From: Anaerolineales bacterium UBA3940
GTDB taxonomy: Bacteria > Chloroflexota > Anaerolineae > Aggregatilineales > UBA3940
DNA length: 13,807 bases
Direction of reading: 5' to 3'
Assembly (NCBI GenBank): GCA_002385675.1
Contig: DGDY01000001.1
Coordinates: forward strand, 1 to 13,807
The translations under genes and the position numbers were made by a program. The notes under the pieces are model-generated. The model was given only the letters and a program-made list of their open reading frames with translations. It was not told where the DNA came from and did no database searches. This document shows positions 8,135 through 13,807 of the stretch, piece after piece (position 1 is the stretch's first letter; each line of letters opens with the position of its first letter).

Positions 8135-9448
8135 CTACTGCCCTGCCTCTGCCTGCGGCTCGATGCCGGCTTCCTGCAACTTGGCGTTAACCATCTCCTT
8201 AAGCTCGGCGAGGTCGGCCAGCACCTCATACGCGCCGTGCCACTGGGTGTAGTCCGGCCCCTGCATCCACACGCCAAACTTGGCTGTGCGGCCCCAGTGG
8301 TGCCACAGCTCAAAGTACGTGAAGTCGATCGGCTCGTCGAACGGCTCAGAGGTCATCAGGTTGTTGGCGAGCAGCGGCTCGATCATCGCCTGGCTCTCCA
8401 GCACCCAGTCGTTGACGGCCTCGGTCGCCGCGTCGGCGGCGGCGTAGAAGTCCGAGACGAACCGGGCGTTGTGGCACTCAAGGCACACCGACTGCATGCG
8501 CACGGCGTTGTTCTCCCAGCCGGGGCGGCGCTCGCTGACCGGCGCGAACAGGTACCACGTCAGCCGCTCGCCCACATCGTGCGTCGTGCCCGTCGCGCCG
8601 AAGCCACTCATGTGGCAGATGGCGCACGTTGGCGCGGGGAAGTCCTCGACGGTCAGCGTGCCCGCCTCCGCCGTCCAGTTCCACTCATGGCCGCTCGTCA
8701 TGTAGGCGATGCCGTGCGGCGACTCCTGATAAATCTCCCACTGGGGGTGGTCCGGCCCGATGTGGCAGGCGTTGCACGTCTCGGGCTTGCGGGCCTGCTC
8801 CTGGCTGAACTCGTGACGCAGGTGGCACTTCTGGCACTGGCCGACGGAGCCATCCGGCGCGGGCGCGCCGATGTTGTGGCAACTCTCGCAGGCGAACTTG
8901 GTGATGGCCGGCCCCTCGATTGCAAACAGGGCGTTGCGCATCTCGTTGGGGGCAGGCTGGGCCTCGGGGATCGTCCGGTAAATCGCAAGCTGCTCATCCG
9001 TCAACCCTTCCAGGCCGACCATGGCAACATACGCCGGGAGGCCGTGGCGGCTGGCGTTGAACTGTGCCACCTCCGCCTGATGGCAGGTCTCACACATGGC
9101 GGTGGTCGGCGAGGCCAGCACATACGTCCCCTCATGCTCAACCGCGCCGGGGTAGTCTGCGGCAACCTCGTGACAGTCCTCGCAGGCGACATCCGCTGCT
9201 GCCATCGTGCTGCGGCCATACTGGGCGACAATCCCCGGCGTCGTCTCCCGGTGGCAGCGCACGCATTCGTTGTTGCTCCGCGCCAGGGCGTTCACCTGCG
9301 TTTCGCCGGTAACATCCTGGCCAATCGCCATAATGATCAGCGCAAAGCCCAGGACGACGGCAATGGCGACCACGCCGATGATAAGGATCCTCCAGGTTCG
9401 CAAGCGGCTGCTATCATCAGGAGGACTCAGGGCATCGTTGTCACTCAT
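8135..9448 (-). CDS. Membrane-anchored octaheme cytochrome c of the hydroxylamine oxidoreductase family
   Basis: A 437-residue protein with one N-terminal anchor helix (about 19-43) and eight CXXCH motifs at 62, 89, 119, 187, 205, 225, 275 and 322. Motif order and the surroundings (TPGIVAQYGRS, NASRHG, PDHPQWEIYQESPHG, HDVGERLTW, GRTAKFGVWMQGPDYTQWHG) are those of HAO-family octaheme cytochromes. Tyr400 in GPDYTQWHG lies where HAO carries the tyrosine that crosslinks to the P460 heme, and Asp233-His234 may be the distal pair. If the crosslink forms, NH2OH oxidation to NO is expected; members without it reduce nitrite or hydroxylamine. It is shorter than typical HAO (about 500-570). The ATG at 9448 has AGGAGG 8 bases upstream. 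The next gene follows after 2 bases. Direction of catalysis is not settled. Confidence 0.92.
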   Translation of the reverse strand: MSDNDALSPPDDSSRLRTWRILIIGVVAIAVVLGFALIIMAIGQDVTGETQVNALARSNNECVRCHRETTPGIVAQYGRSTMAAADVACEDCHEVAADYPGAVEHEGTYVLASPTTAMCETCHQAEVAQFNASRHGLPAYVAMVGLEGLTDEQLAIYRTIPEAQPAPNEMRNALFAIEGPAITKFACESCHNIGAPAPDGSVGQCQKCHLRHEFSQEQARKPETCNACHIGPDHPQWEIYQESPHGIAYMTSGHEWNWTAEAGTLTVEDFPAPTCAICHMSGFGATGTTHDVGERLTWYLFAPVSERRPGWENNAVRMQSVCLECHNARFVSDFYAAADAATEAVNDWVLESQAMIEPLLANNLMTSEPFDEPIDFTYFELWHHWGRTAKFGVWMQGPDYTQWHGAYEVLADLAELKEMVNAKLQEAGIEPQAEAGQ

Positions 9449-9544
9449 GTCACACTCCTCCTTTGAATATGGGACCAGTGCGGACGGGGAAGCCCGCGTT
9501 GCGTTGGAAGCGGTTAAAGAGGCTAACGCAGCAGAATCACTTCC

Positions 9545-9573
9545 AGCATACAGAAGGAGTTTGCAAGGCTCAA
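9545..9573 (-). promoter_or_regulatory. Weak candidate promoter for the octaheme cytochrome gene
   Basis: On the minus strand TTGAGC, 17 bases, TATGCT (four of six matches in each hexamer), giving a leader of about 90 bases before the ATG at 9448. Matches are modest for GC-rich DNA, and the gene could instead be read from the upstream cupin. Confidence 0.3.
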
Positions 9574-9584
9574 TAGAAATCACC

Positions 9585-9899
9585 CTAAAGTAGTAGAAGC
9601 ATCATCGTGACCGGCGTCTGCGCGACGACGCTGTGCTCCAGCCGGGCAGGCATTTGGATCAGCGTCCCTGCCTGCGCGCGGACCTCATCGCCGCCGAGGG
9701 TCACCACAGCGTCGCCCTCGACAAAATACAGCAGCGCGGGCTGCGACGCGGTGTGCTCGGAAAGTTCCTGCCCCGCCGCAAAGCGGAACAGGACGACCTT
9801 GACATCGTCGCCCCGGTGCACCGTCCGGCTGAGGATGCTGTCCTCCGGCACGCCGGGCAGCAGGTCGGAGATGTTTTCGATGTAGGTGTAGGCTGGCAT
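9585..9899 (-). CDS. Small cupin-domain protein with reduced metal site
   Basis: A 104-residue single-domain cupin. Motif 1 (GQELSEHTASQ) keeps His49, but the second His and the Glu of the G-x5-HxH-x3-4-E pattern are not seen. Motif 2 (GTLIQMPARLEH) keeps the Pro and His89. With two of four usual metal ligands it may bind metal weakly, or act as a ligand-binding or structural protein. The ATG at 9899 has AAAGGA 6 bases upstream. It lies between the globin-MoaD fusion and the octaheme cytochrome, separated from the fusion gene by a repeat element. Small cupins occur near denitrification genes in other bacteria, but the activity here is unknown. The C-terminus ends in a hydrophobic MMLLLL. Confidence 0.85.
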   Translation of the reverse strand: MPAYTYIENISDLLPGVPEDSILSRTVHRGDDVKVVLFRFAAGQELSEHTASQPALLYFVEGDAVVTLGGDEVRAQAGTLIQMPARLEHSVVAQTPVTMMLLLL

Positions 9900-9918
9900 G
9901 GGAAGTCCTTTCTGTTAT

Positions 9919-10105
9919 AACCCTCACCCTTGTGCGGCTCCAGCCGCTACGCCCTCATCCCGGACGGCCACTGTCGTGGCCTGGGAGAGGGGCGGATTCG
10001 CCCACACAGGCAATGGTCACGTTTCCCCCTCTCCCAGCGACCAAAGGGAGCGCCCGGGAGAGGGGGCGTGCCGTTGGCTTCGCCAACTGTACGGGGGTGA
10101 GGGTT
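9919..10105. repeat. Nested palindromic intergenic element
   Basis: A 187-base element bounded by perfect 11-base inverted repeats AACCCTCACCC (9919-9929) and GGGTGAGGGTT (10095-10105). Inside are CCCCCTCTCCC (10025-10035) paired with GGGAGAGGGGG (10056-10066), a further GGGAGAGGGG near 9981, and small hairpins GCGGCT-CC-AGCCGC near 9934 and GTTGGC-TTC-GCCAAC at 10073-10087. It fills most of the 278-base gap between the globin fusion and the cupin. It has no open reading frame of note and looks like a MITE-like or dispersed hairpin repeat; it could fold into a long multi-stem RNA and weaken read-through. Confidence 0.65.
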
Positions 10106-10177
10106 GGCGAGCGTGTCGTTAGGCCATTTGTTAAAGAATCATGATTCCCGGCGGGCAGACCAGCAATTTCACTCCTC

Positions 10178-11134
10178 CTACCGCCCCGGCGAGTACATCC
10201 GTACCTCGTCACCGGGGGACAGCACCGCGACCGGCCCGCCGGTGTGCGCCAGGTTGCGCCCGTTGAGCAGCACGCGCCAGGCCGGGTGGTTCCTCACCGT
10301 GTAGACGGGGCGAGGCTCGCTCCAGGCCGTGCCGCCCGAATCCAGCCGGGAGTCGTCGTTCCAGGCGATGTCAAACACCAGCGACCTGATGTGCGGGAAG
10401 TAGTCGAAGAACTTGCGCAGCAGCACCTCGACCTTTGCCCCCTCGTGGACGTAGATCGTGACTTCGTCGCGCCCGGCCATATCGCGCACCTGCCCGTACA
10501 TCTTCACGCGGACCGGGAAGTCGCCCTCGTCCAGTGCCTTGGCGGCGCGGTAGCCGGTGAGCATCATGTGCAGGTGCAGGCTCAGCAGCTTGCTCCAGCC
10601 TGCGAGCGCCACCGGCACGACCGGGTCGCCGGGCATTTCCTCGGCCAGAACGCGAGAGAAGGCGGCGTGTATCAGGCTGATCGACCCGGTCACGTAGATC
10701 TCCGGCACCTCGATCTGGCGCGGGCCATGCGCGGCGTGATACAGCCCGGCGCGGAACAGGTATGCGGCGAAGTCGTTGCTGAGGTCCATGCCGATCGTCC
10801 GCGCAATCCACACCGAGAAGAACCGCCGCCGCTCGGCAAGGTGCTGCGGGTCGGCACCGCTCTCCCAGCCGAGGATGGCCGCTGTGTGGTCGTCCTGCAG
10901 CAGGTGGTCATACGTGGCAACAACCAGTTCGTGCGCATGCTTCAGCAGCGGCTCGATAGTCTGGGTCATCGCCTCGAGGTCCGCCCGGCCCAGCCCCAGG
11001 AACTCCTGCATGCGCTTCCACGCCTCGGCGGGCGTAGGCTGGAGCCCGGTCAGTTCCCACGACTCCCACGCGGACTTCACATCCTCCGGCGGCCAGATGC
11101 CGCGCACCTGCACGTTCGTTACCTTCTCAAGCAT
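10178..11134 (-). CDS. Globin-type sensor domain fused to a MoaD-like domain without diglycine
   Basis: A 318-residue soluble protein. Residues about 35-200 are all-helical and match the protoglobin/globin-coupled-sensor style: AWKRMQEFLGL, LVVATYDHLL, then GLYHAAHG followed by VPEIYVTGSISLI, with His133 or His136 as the likely proximal heme ligand. Residues about 206-318 resemble MoaD/ThiS beta-grasp proteins: VRVKMYGQVRDMAGRDEVTI, GAKVEVLLRKFF, VLLNGRNLAHTGG, LSPGDEVRMYSPGR. The protein stops at SPGR, without the Gly-Gly that sulfur carriers need. I infer binding of O2 or NO by the globin and a non-catalytic, interaction role for the beta-grasp domain. The ATG at 11134 has AAGGAA about 5 bases upstream. 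It stands among denitrification genes; the heme gas and output partner are unknown. Confidence 0.82.
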   Translation of the reverse strand: MLEKVTNVQVRGIWPPEDVKSAWESWELTGLQPTPAEAWKRMQEFLGLGRADLEAMTQTIEPLLKHAHELVVATYDHLLQDDHTAAILGWESGADPQHLAERRRFFSVWIARTIGMDLSNDFAAYLFRAGLYHAAHGPRQIEVPEIYVTGSISLIHAAFSRVLAEEMPGDPVVPVALAGWSKLLSLHLHMMLTGYRAAKALDEGDFPVRVKMYGQVRDMAGRDEVTIYVHEGAKVEVLLRKFFDYFPHIRSLVFDIAWNDDSRLDSGGTAWSEPRPVYTVRNHPAWRVLLNGRNLAHTGGPVAVLSPGDEVRMYSPGR

Positions 11135-11178
11135 TGCTGTTCCTTTCTCTGCCAAATATCTTCCCTCGAGAGGTACTG

Positions 11179-11206
11179 CTCATAGCCTGCTAAAATCGAT
11201 TGACAG
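11179..11206 (-). promoter_or_regulatory. Candidate promoter for the globin-MoaD gene
   Basis: On the minus strand CTGTCA, 17 bases, TATGAG (four of six matches in each box), placing a start site about 35-40 bases before the ATG at 11134. It lies in the short AT-richer stretch between repeat copy B and the gene. No FNR consensus is seen here. Confidence 0.35.
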
Positions 11207-11214
11207 CCCTTGAA

Positions 11215-11334
11215 CCCCCTCCGCCGGTGTTCGCTGCGCGAACTTCGTCACCCCCCCTATCAGGGGCAGTTGAAGTTCGACTTAATCGCCCCCTAGCAGG
11301 GGGAGATGCCGCTGCTCCGCAGCGGCAGAGGGGG
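11215..11334 (-). repeat. Dispersed hairpin repeat, copy B
   Basis: Read on the minus strand this begins CCCCCTCTG, has a perfect hairpin CCGCTGC-GGA-GCAGCGG (11309-11325), then CATCTCCCCCT-GCT-AGGGGGCGATT, AACTGCCCC, TAGGGGG, a further hairpin GTTCGC-GCA-GCGAAC and a closing GGAGGGGG. The first 83 bases align block by block with copy A at 2928-3013 on the plus strand. Relative to copy A, the stem gains a C-G closing pair where A has a mismatch, while the loop differs (GGA against TTC), suggesting selection on the stem. It fills most of the 231-base gap between the four-helix pair and the globin fusion. Confidence 0.75.
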
Positions 11335-11365
11335 TGATAGCACATTCCTCAACCCACCACGCTCA

Positions 11366-11767
11366 CTAATCCACCCCCGGCGGCTTGATGCGCGGCCAGG
11401 CGTGTGCCGCAAACGCGCCCACCGCCGCCAGTTCAGCGACCCGCCCCGCTATCACCCCGGCGCTCAGCCCGGCCAACCGCCCGGCGGCCACGGCCCAGAT
11501 GCCCGTGTTGAGCAGCGCAAACGCCGCCCAGGCCAGTCCCTCACGCGGACGCTCACCCCGGAAGCGCGGCAGGATCCAGAAGGCGACGCCCATCGCAAGC
11601 TGCACCGTCCAGCCGATAAGCAGCATCTCCGCGTGGACCGGCAGCAGTGACCACAGCCTCGGCGCGAACGGCACGCCCTTGTTCGCCAGCATCAGCGCGC
11701 CGATCGTGAACCCCGTGCCCAGGTACAGCAGCGAGGTGCGGACCATCCACACGCTCAGGCGCGGCAT
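11366..11767 (-). CDS. Four-helix membrane protein, second paralog (heme-copper-oxidase-like fragment)
   Basis: A 133-residue protein with four predicted helices, paralogous to the gene just upstream. Shared blocks are RTSLLY (10-15), PVHAEMLLIGW (43-53), QLAMGVAFWILPRFRGERPR (55-75 region) and LLNTGI. The pattern H-x-E/H then GW, then G-x-x-x-W-x-x-P recalls the helix of heme-copper oxidase or NO reductase subunit I that carries heme ligands. His45 is at the first position of that motif. The ATG at 11767 overlaps the upstream stop as TGATG, indicating translational coupling and probably a 1:1 complex. No full-length oxidase subunit is encoded nearby. Role is unknown; heme b or NO/quinone chemistry is an inference. 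Confidence 0.75.
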   Translation of the reverse strand: MPRLSVWMVRTSLLYLGTGFTIGALMLANKGVPFAPRLWSLLPVHAEMLLIGWTVQLAMGVAFWILPRFRGERPREGLAWAAFALLNTGIWAVAAGRLAGLSAGVIAGRVAELAAVGAFAAHAWPRIKPPGVD

Positions 11768-12186
11768 CAGCGCTCCTTCACCCGGCCCCAGACGTTCGCC
11801 ACGAACGCCCACCCGCCCAGCAGTTGCAGCACAGCGGAAGCGACGAGCAGCCAGCCCCATACAGGCGCACCGTCCGCCGCCTGCATCGGCTCGCCGATCA
11901 CGCGCAGGATCAGCCCGGCGTTAATCAGCCCATACGTGGCCCACGTGAGCGCGTCGCTGCCGCGCGGCTTCTCACGGGAGAACTTCGGGAACATCCACAG
12001 CGCCACGCCGATGATGAGCTGCGTCACCCAGCCGACCATCAGCAGGTGGAAGTACACCGGGCGCATCGCCGGGATGCGCCCGCCGAGCACCTCGACCGGC
12101 CCGATAGCCGCCAGCACCCCGGCGACGAGCGCCAGGATGAAATATACAAGCGATGTGCGCAGAAAAAGCCGTGTCAGGAAGGGCAT
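11767..12186 (-). CDS. Four-helix membrane protein, first paralog (heme-copper-oxidase-like fragment)
   Basis: A 139-residue protein with four predicted helices. The core PVYFHLLMVGWVTQLIIG (43-60) followed by WMFPKFSREKPRG (64-76) resembles the HxH...GW...lP(R/K) region of heme-copper oxidase/NO reductase subunit I, but the protein is about a third of that length. His47 occupies the second position of the HxH motif, Tyr45 the first. Its stop overlaps the start of its paralog by one base. The ATG at 12186 lies 23 bases after the ferredoxin stop with only a weak AGAAG, so it is probably part of the FNR-controlled transcript starting near 12460. Function not known from sequence. Confidence 0.75.
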   Translation of the reverse strand: MPFLTRLFLRTSLVYFILALVAGVLAAIGPVEVLGGRIPAMRPVYFHLLMVGWVTQLIIGVALWMFPKFSREKPRGSDALTWATYGLINAGLILRVIGEPMQAADGAPVWGWLLVASAVLQLLGGWAFVANVWGRVKER

Positions 12187-12209
12187 ACTTCTAGTCTATC
12201 ACGAGTGCG

Positions 12210-12443
12210 CTAGTCTTCTTCCCCGAAGACGATCAGGAAGGGCAGTTCGATCGCGTCCACCGGGCACACGTTCTCGCAGGCCAGGCAGTACGTGCAGGCC
12301 TCCGGCCTGATGAGCACCGCCTTGCCGTTCACCAGACCCAGCGCATCGACCGGGCACGCGCTGACACAGTCACCGCAGCCGGTACACAGGTCGTGGTCGA
12401 TGCGCGGCAGCCACTTGTCGTCCCCTCGTTGTAATTTTGTCAT
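12210..12443 (-). CDS. 2[4Fe-4S] ferredoxin-type protein
   Basis: A 77-residue protein with two classical 4Fe-4S motifs: CTGCGDCVSACP at 20-31 and CTYCLACENVCP at 50-61, arranged as in bacterial 8Fe ferredoxins and NapF/NapG-like electron carriers. It has no signal peptide or membrane helix, so it should act in the cytoplasm. The ATG at 12443 is chosen over in-frame GTG/ATG codons at 12479 and 12452 because GAGGTG lies 9 bases upstream and the longer forms would overlap the predicted promoter. It is the first gene after the NirK terminator and is preceded by an FNR-type box, so it heads a transcript that likely continues into the four-helix pair. The redox partner is not identified. Confidence 0.92.
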   Translation of the reverse strand: MTKLQRGDDKWLPRIDHDLCTGCGDCVSACPVDALGLVNGKAVLIRPEACTYCLACENVCPVDAIELPFLIVFGEED

Positions 12444-12466
12444 GATATCCATCACCTCTACCGTTA

Positions 12467-12472
12467 AGACTA
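12467..12472 (-). promoter_or_regulatory. -10 element of the FNR-dependent ferredoxin promoter
   Basis: Minus-strand TAGTCT (T, A and final T of TATAAT kept). It lies about 32 bases from the centre of the FNR-type box, the spacing of class II FNR/CRP-dependent promoters with the activator at -41.5. The start site would fall near 12460, giving a leader of about 17 bases that includes the GAGGTG ribosome binding site. Confidence 0.55.
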
Positions 12473-12494
12473 AGTTCAACCGCCCGACCCGTCA

Positions 12495-12508
12495 TTGATC
12501 CAGATCAA
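12495..12508. promoter_or_regulatory. FNR/DNR-type operator
   Basis: TTGAT-CCAG-ATCAA is a perfect palindrome and an exact match to the FNR-family consensus TTGAT-N4-ATCAA. It lies 52 bases before the ferredoxin start and between the NirK terminator and that gene. It predicts induction by low oxygen (FNR) or by NO (DNR/NnrR-like regulators with the same box). Confidence 0.8.
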
Positions 12509-12520
12509 CAGGCCCGTCTC

Positions 12521-12563
12521 AAATAAAACCCCGGCCCCGGCGTTGCATTGCGCCAGGGCCGGG
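12521..12563 (-). terminator. Intrinsic terminator of nirK
   Basis: On the minus strand a 13-pair stem CCCGGCCCTGGCG / CGCCGGGGCCGGG (one G-U wobble) with an eight-base loop is followed immediately by GTTTTATTT. It lies 36 bases past the nirK stop. It should separate nirK from the ferredoxin transcript, whose promoter begins directly after it. Confidence 0.85.
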
Positions 12564-12598
12564 CTTGCGGGGGATGGTGCTAGTTAGCTACTAGTTAG

Positions 12599-13807
12599 TT
12601 AGTGATCGGATACGCCCTCGTGGAATACGTCTACCGTTTCCTCGCCTTCCGCGATGAGGTGACCGGCCAGCCCGCGCTCCACCCGGCTCAGGGCGTGGTC
12701 CACCAGGATGTAGGTGCCCGGCTCCTCAATCGTGAACTCCACCATCGTCGCGCCACCGGGCGGCACGGTGATGGTCTGCACGTTGGTCAGCGGGTCGCTG
12801 GTTAGCGAGGCGAACGGGTACGCCCGGTCGAAAATCTCGCCGATGACGTGGAAGGAGGAGGTCGCATTCGGGCCGCCGACGCCGAAGAAGATGCGGACCG
12901 TCTCGCCGACCTCGGCACGCAGCGCGTTCTCTTCGCTCGTCAGCGCGCCGACCGCACCGTTGAAGGTGTAGTATTCGGGCTGCTCAGCGAGCATCTTCTC
13001 ATGGCTGAAGTCCGCGTGCCCGCTCTCGCCGAAGGGCTGCACGGTGTACAGTTCACCCTGCATCACGTAGAACTCGCGGTCCACTTCCGGCAGGCCGCCC
13101 TCAGGCTCAACGAGGATCAGGCCGTACATGCCGTTCGAGATGTGGTTGGCGACGCTCGGCGTGGCGCAATGGTACACGTACAGGCCGGGGTTCAGCGCGG
13201 TGAAGGTGAAGGACGTGGTCTCGCCGGGCGCGGTCTGGGTGTAGACCTCACCGCCGCCGGGGCCGTTCACAGCATGCAGGTCGATGGAGTGCGGGAACAT
13301 GCTCCCGTCCTCGTTGGTCAGCGTCAGCTCGACGGTGTCGCCCACGCGCACACGGATGAACGGACCGGGCACGGTGCCGTTGAAGGTCCAGTAGGTGTAG
13401 GTCGTGCCCTCGGCAAGCTGAGCTTCAAGCTCCCGCGCGACGAGGTCCACCCGCACGGTCTGCGGGCCGCGGTCGCCGATCGGCTCCGGCACGTCCGCCG
13501 GGTTATGCACCACCGATGCGACCTGCGCGCTCTCCTCGGACTCCGCCGCTTCGCCCTCCTGCGACGAGCCTACCAGCAGCGTCCCGGACATACCCGCCTG
13601 ACGATGGCCCGGCAATGAGCAGAAATACTCGTACTCGCCCGCCTCATCAACCGTAAAGACGACAGTCGTCTCAGCGCCCTCGCTCGTAAGCTGCTCGCTC
13701 TGAACGCCGAGCTCTTCAATCGCGAAGTCGTGCATCACCCCGTCGCCGTTAATCAGCGTGATCGCCACGACATCGCCCGGCTCGGCGGTCAGCGTCGGGT
13801 TGACCTC
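12599..13807 (-). CDS. nirK: Copper-containing nitrite reductase with fused N-terminal cupredoxin, 5' end outside window
   Basis: The frame is open to the window edge (402 residues seen), so the start and signal peptide lie outside; the GTG at 13768 is an internal Val codon. Residues 1-80 are a plastocyanin-like domain with type 1 copper ligands His26, Cys63, His68, Met73. A Glu/Ser linker leads to the two-domain NirK core: His173-x-x-Asp176-x-His178 (PHSIDLH), His213-Cys214, His222, Met227, His320 and His371. These cover the type 1 ligands, the three type 2 histidines and the catalytic Asp and His expected for nitrite reduction to NO. The fused cupredoxin may feed electrons to the core, as the N-terminal domain does in some other NirK proteins. 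Several stop codons cluster just after the end (12582-12601). Confidence 0.95.
   Translation of the reverse strand, partial: EVNPTLTAEPGDVVAITLINGDGVMHDFAIEELGVQSEQLTSEGAETTVVFTVDEAGEYEYFCSLPGHRQAGMSGTLLVGSSQEGEAAESEESAQVASVVHNPADVPEPIGDRGPQTVRVDLVARELEAQLAEGTTYTYWTFNGTVPGPFIRVRVGDTVELTLTNEDGSMFPHSIDLHAVNGPGGGEVYTQTAPGETTSFTFTALNPGLYVYHCATPSVANHISNGMYGLILVEPEGGLPEVDREFYVMQGELYTVQPFGESGHADFSHEKMLAEQPEYYTFNGAVGALTSEENALRAEVGETVRIFFGVGGPNATSSFHVIGEIFDRAYPFASLTSDPLTNVQTITVPPGGATMVEFTIEEPGTYILVDHALSRVERGLAGHLIAEGEETVDVFHEGVSDH

Noticed and set aside
8135..9448. NrfA-type or octaheme tetrathionate reductase
   Set aside because: All heme motifs are CXXCH with none CXXCK, and the flanking blocks match HAO-family order.
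7374..9466. Plus-strand frames opposite the membrane protein and the octaheme cytochrome
   Set aside because: No start signals or motifs; all eight CXXCH lie in the minus-strand frame.
10178..10200. Possible frameshift hiding a Gly-Gly end of the MoaD-like domain
   Set aside because: The other two frames past SPGR do not give a GG terminus, and one soon meets a stop (TGA). The missing diglycine looks real.
10244..11185. Plus-strand frame opposite the globin-MoaD gene
   Set aside because: Shadow of a minus-strand gene with a good ribosome binding site and two recognisable domains.
11199..11205. Plus-strand TTGACA as a -35 box
   Set aside because: No -10 at suitable spacing and no plus-strand gene downstream.

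Overview
The window is about 13.8 kb of GC-rich bacterial DNA. Every supported gene lies on the minus strand, so transcription runs from high to low coordinates. A copper nitrite reductase with a fused N-terminal cupredoxin, a variant CXXXY-type CcmE beside a CcmH, compact spacing and many GC-rich dispersed hairpin repeats fit a Chloroflexota-like bacterium (for example Anaerolineae or a relative). That assignment is an inference from gene style, not a phylogeny. No tRNA, rRNA, CRISPR array, transposase or integrase is visible.

Right half (about 13807 to 7236) is a nitrogen-oxide module. In transcription order it holds: NirK (5' end outside the window) with a strong intrinsic terminator; a 2[4Fe-4S] ferredoxin behind a perfect FNR-type box TTGAT-N4-ATCAA and a correctly spaced -10; a translationally coupled pair of paralogous four-helix membrane proteins resembling a fragment of heme-copper oxidase subunit I; a protein joining a globin-type sensor domain to a MoaD-like beta-grasp domain without the terminal diglycine; a small cupin; a membrane-anchored octaheme cytochrome of the hydroxylamine oxidoreductase (HAO) family; and an eight-helix membrane protein with an internal duplication and two histidines per half. 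A plausible reading is that NirK and the octaheme protein make or consume NO/NH2OH/nitrite, the membrane proteins exchange electrons with quinones, and the globin fusion senses or binds a diatomic gas.

Left half (about 7036 to 1) is a cytochrome c maturation (System I) cluster: ccmE, ccmF, a CPBP intramembrane protease, ccmH, ccmG, a GNAT acetyltransferase, a CcmI-like protein with a C-terminal zinc ribbon, and a lipoprotein monoheme cytochrome c cut by the window edge. ccmA, ccmB, ccmC and ccmD are not here. The two halves make functional sense together because the octaheme cytochrome needs eight covalent heme attachments.

Non-coding DNA is short (largest gap about 280 bases) and rich in palindromes: two opposite-facing copies of one hairpin repeat (2928-3013 and 11215-11334), a nested palindromic element bounded by 11-base inverted repeats (9919-10105), and several simple GC hairpins between ccm genes. 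The most novel items are the globin-MoaD fusion, the duplicated histidine-bearing membrane partner of the octaheme cytochrome, the paired four-helix proteins, and coexistence of CXXXY CcmE with a cysteine-rich CcmH.
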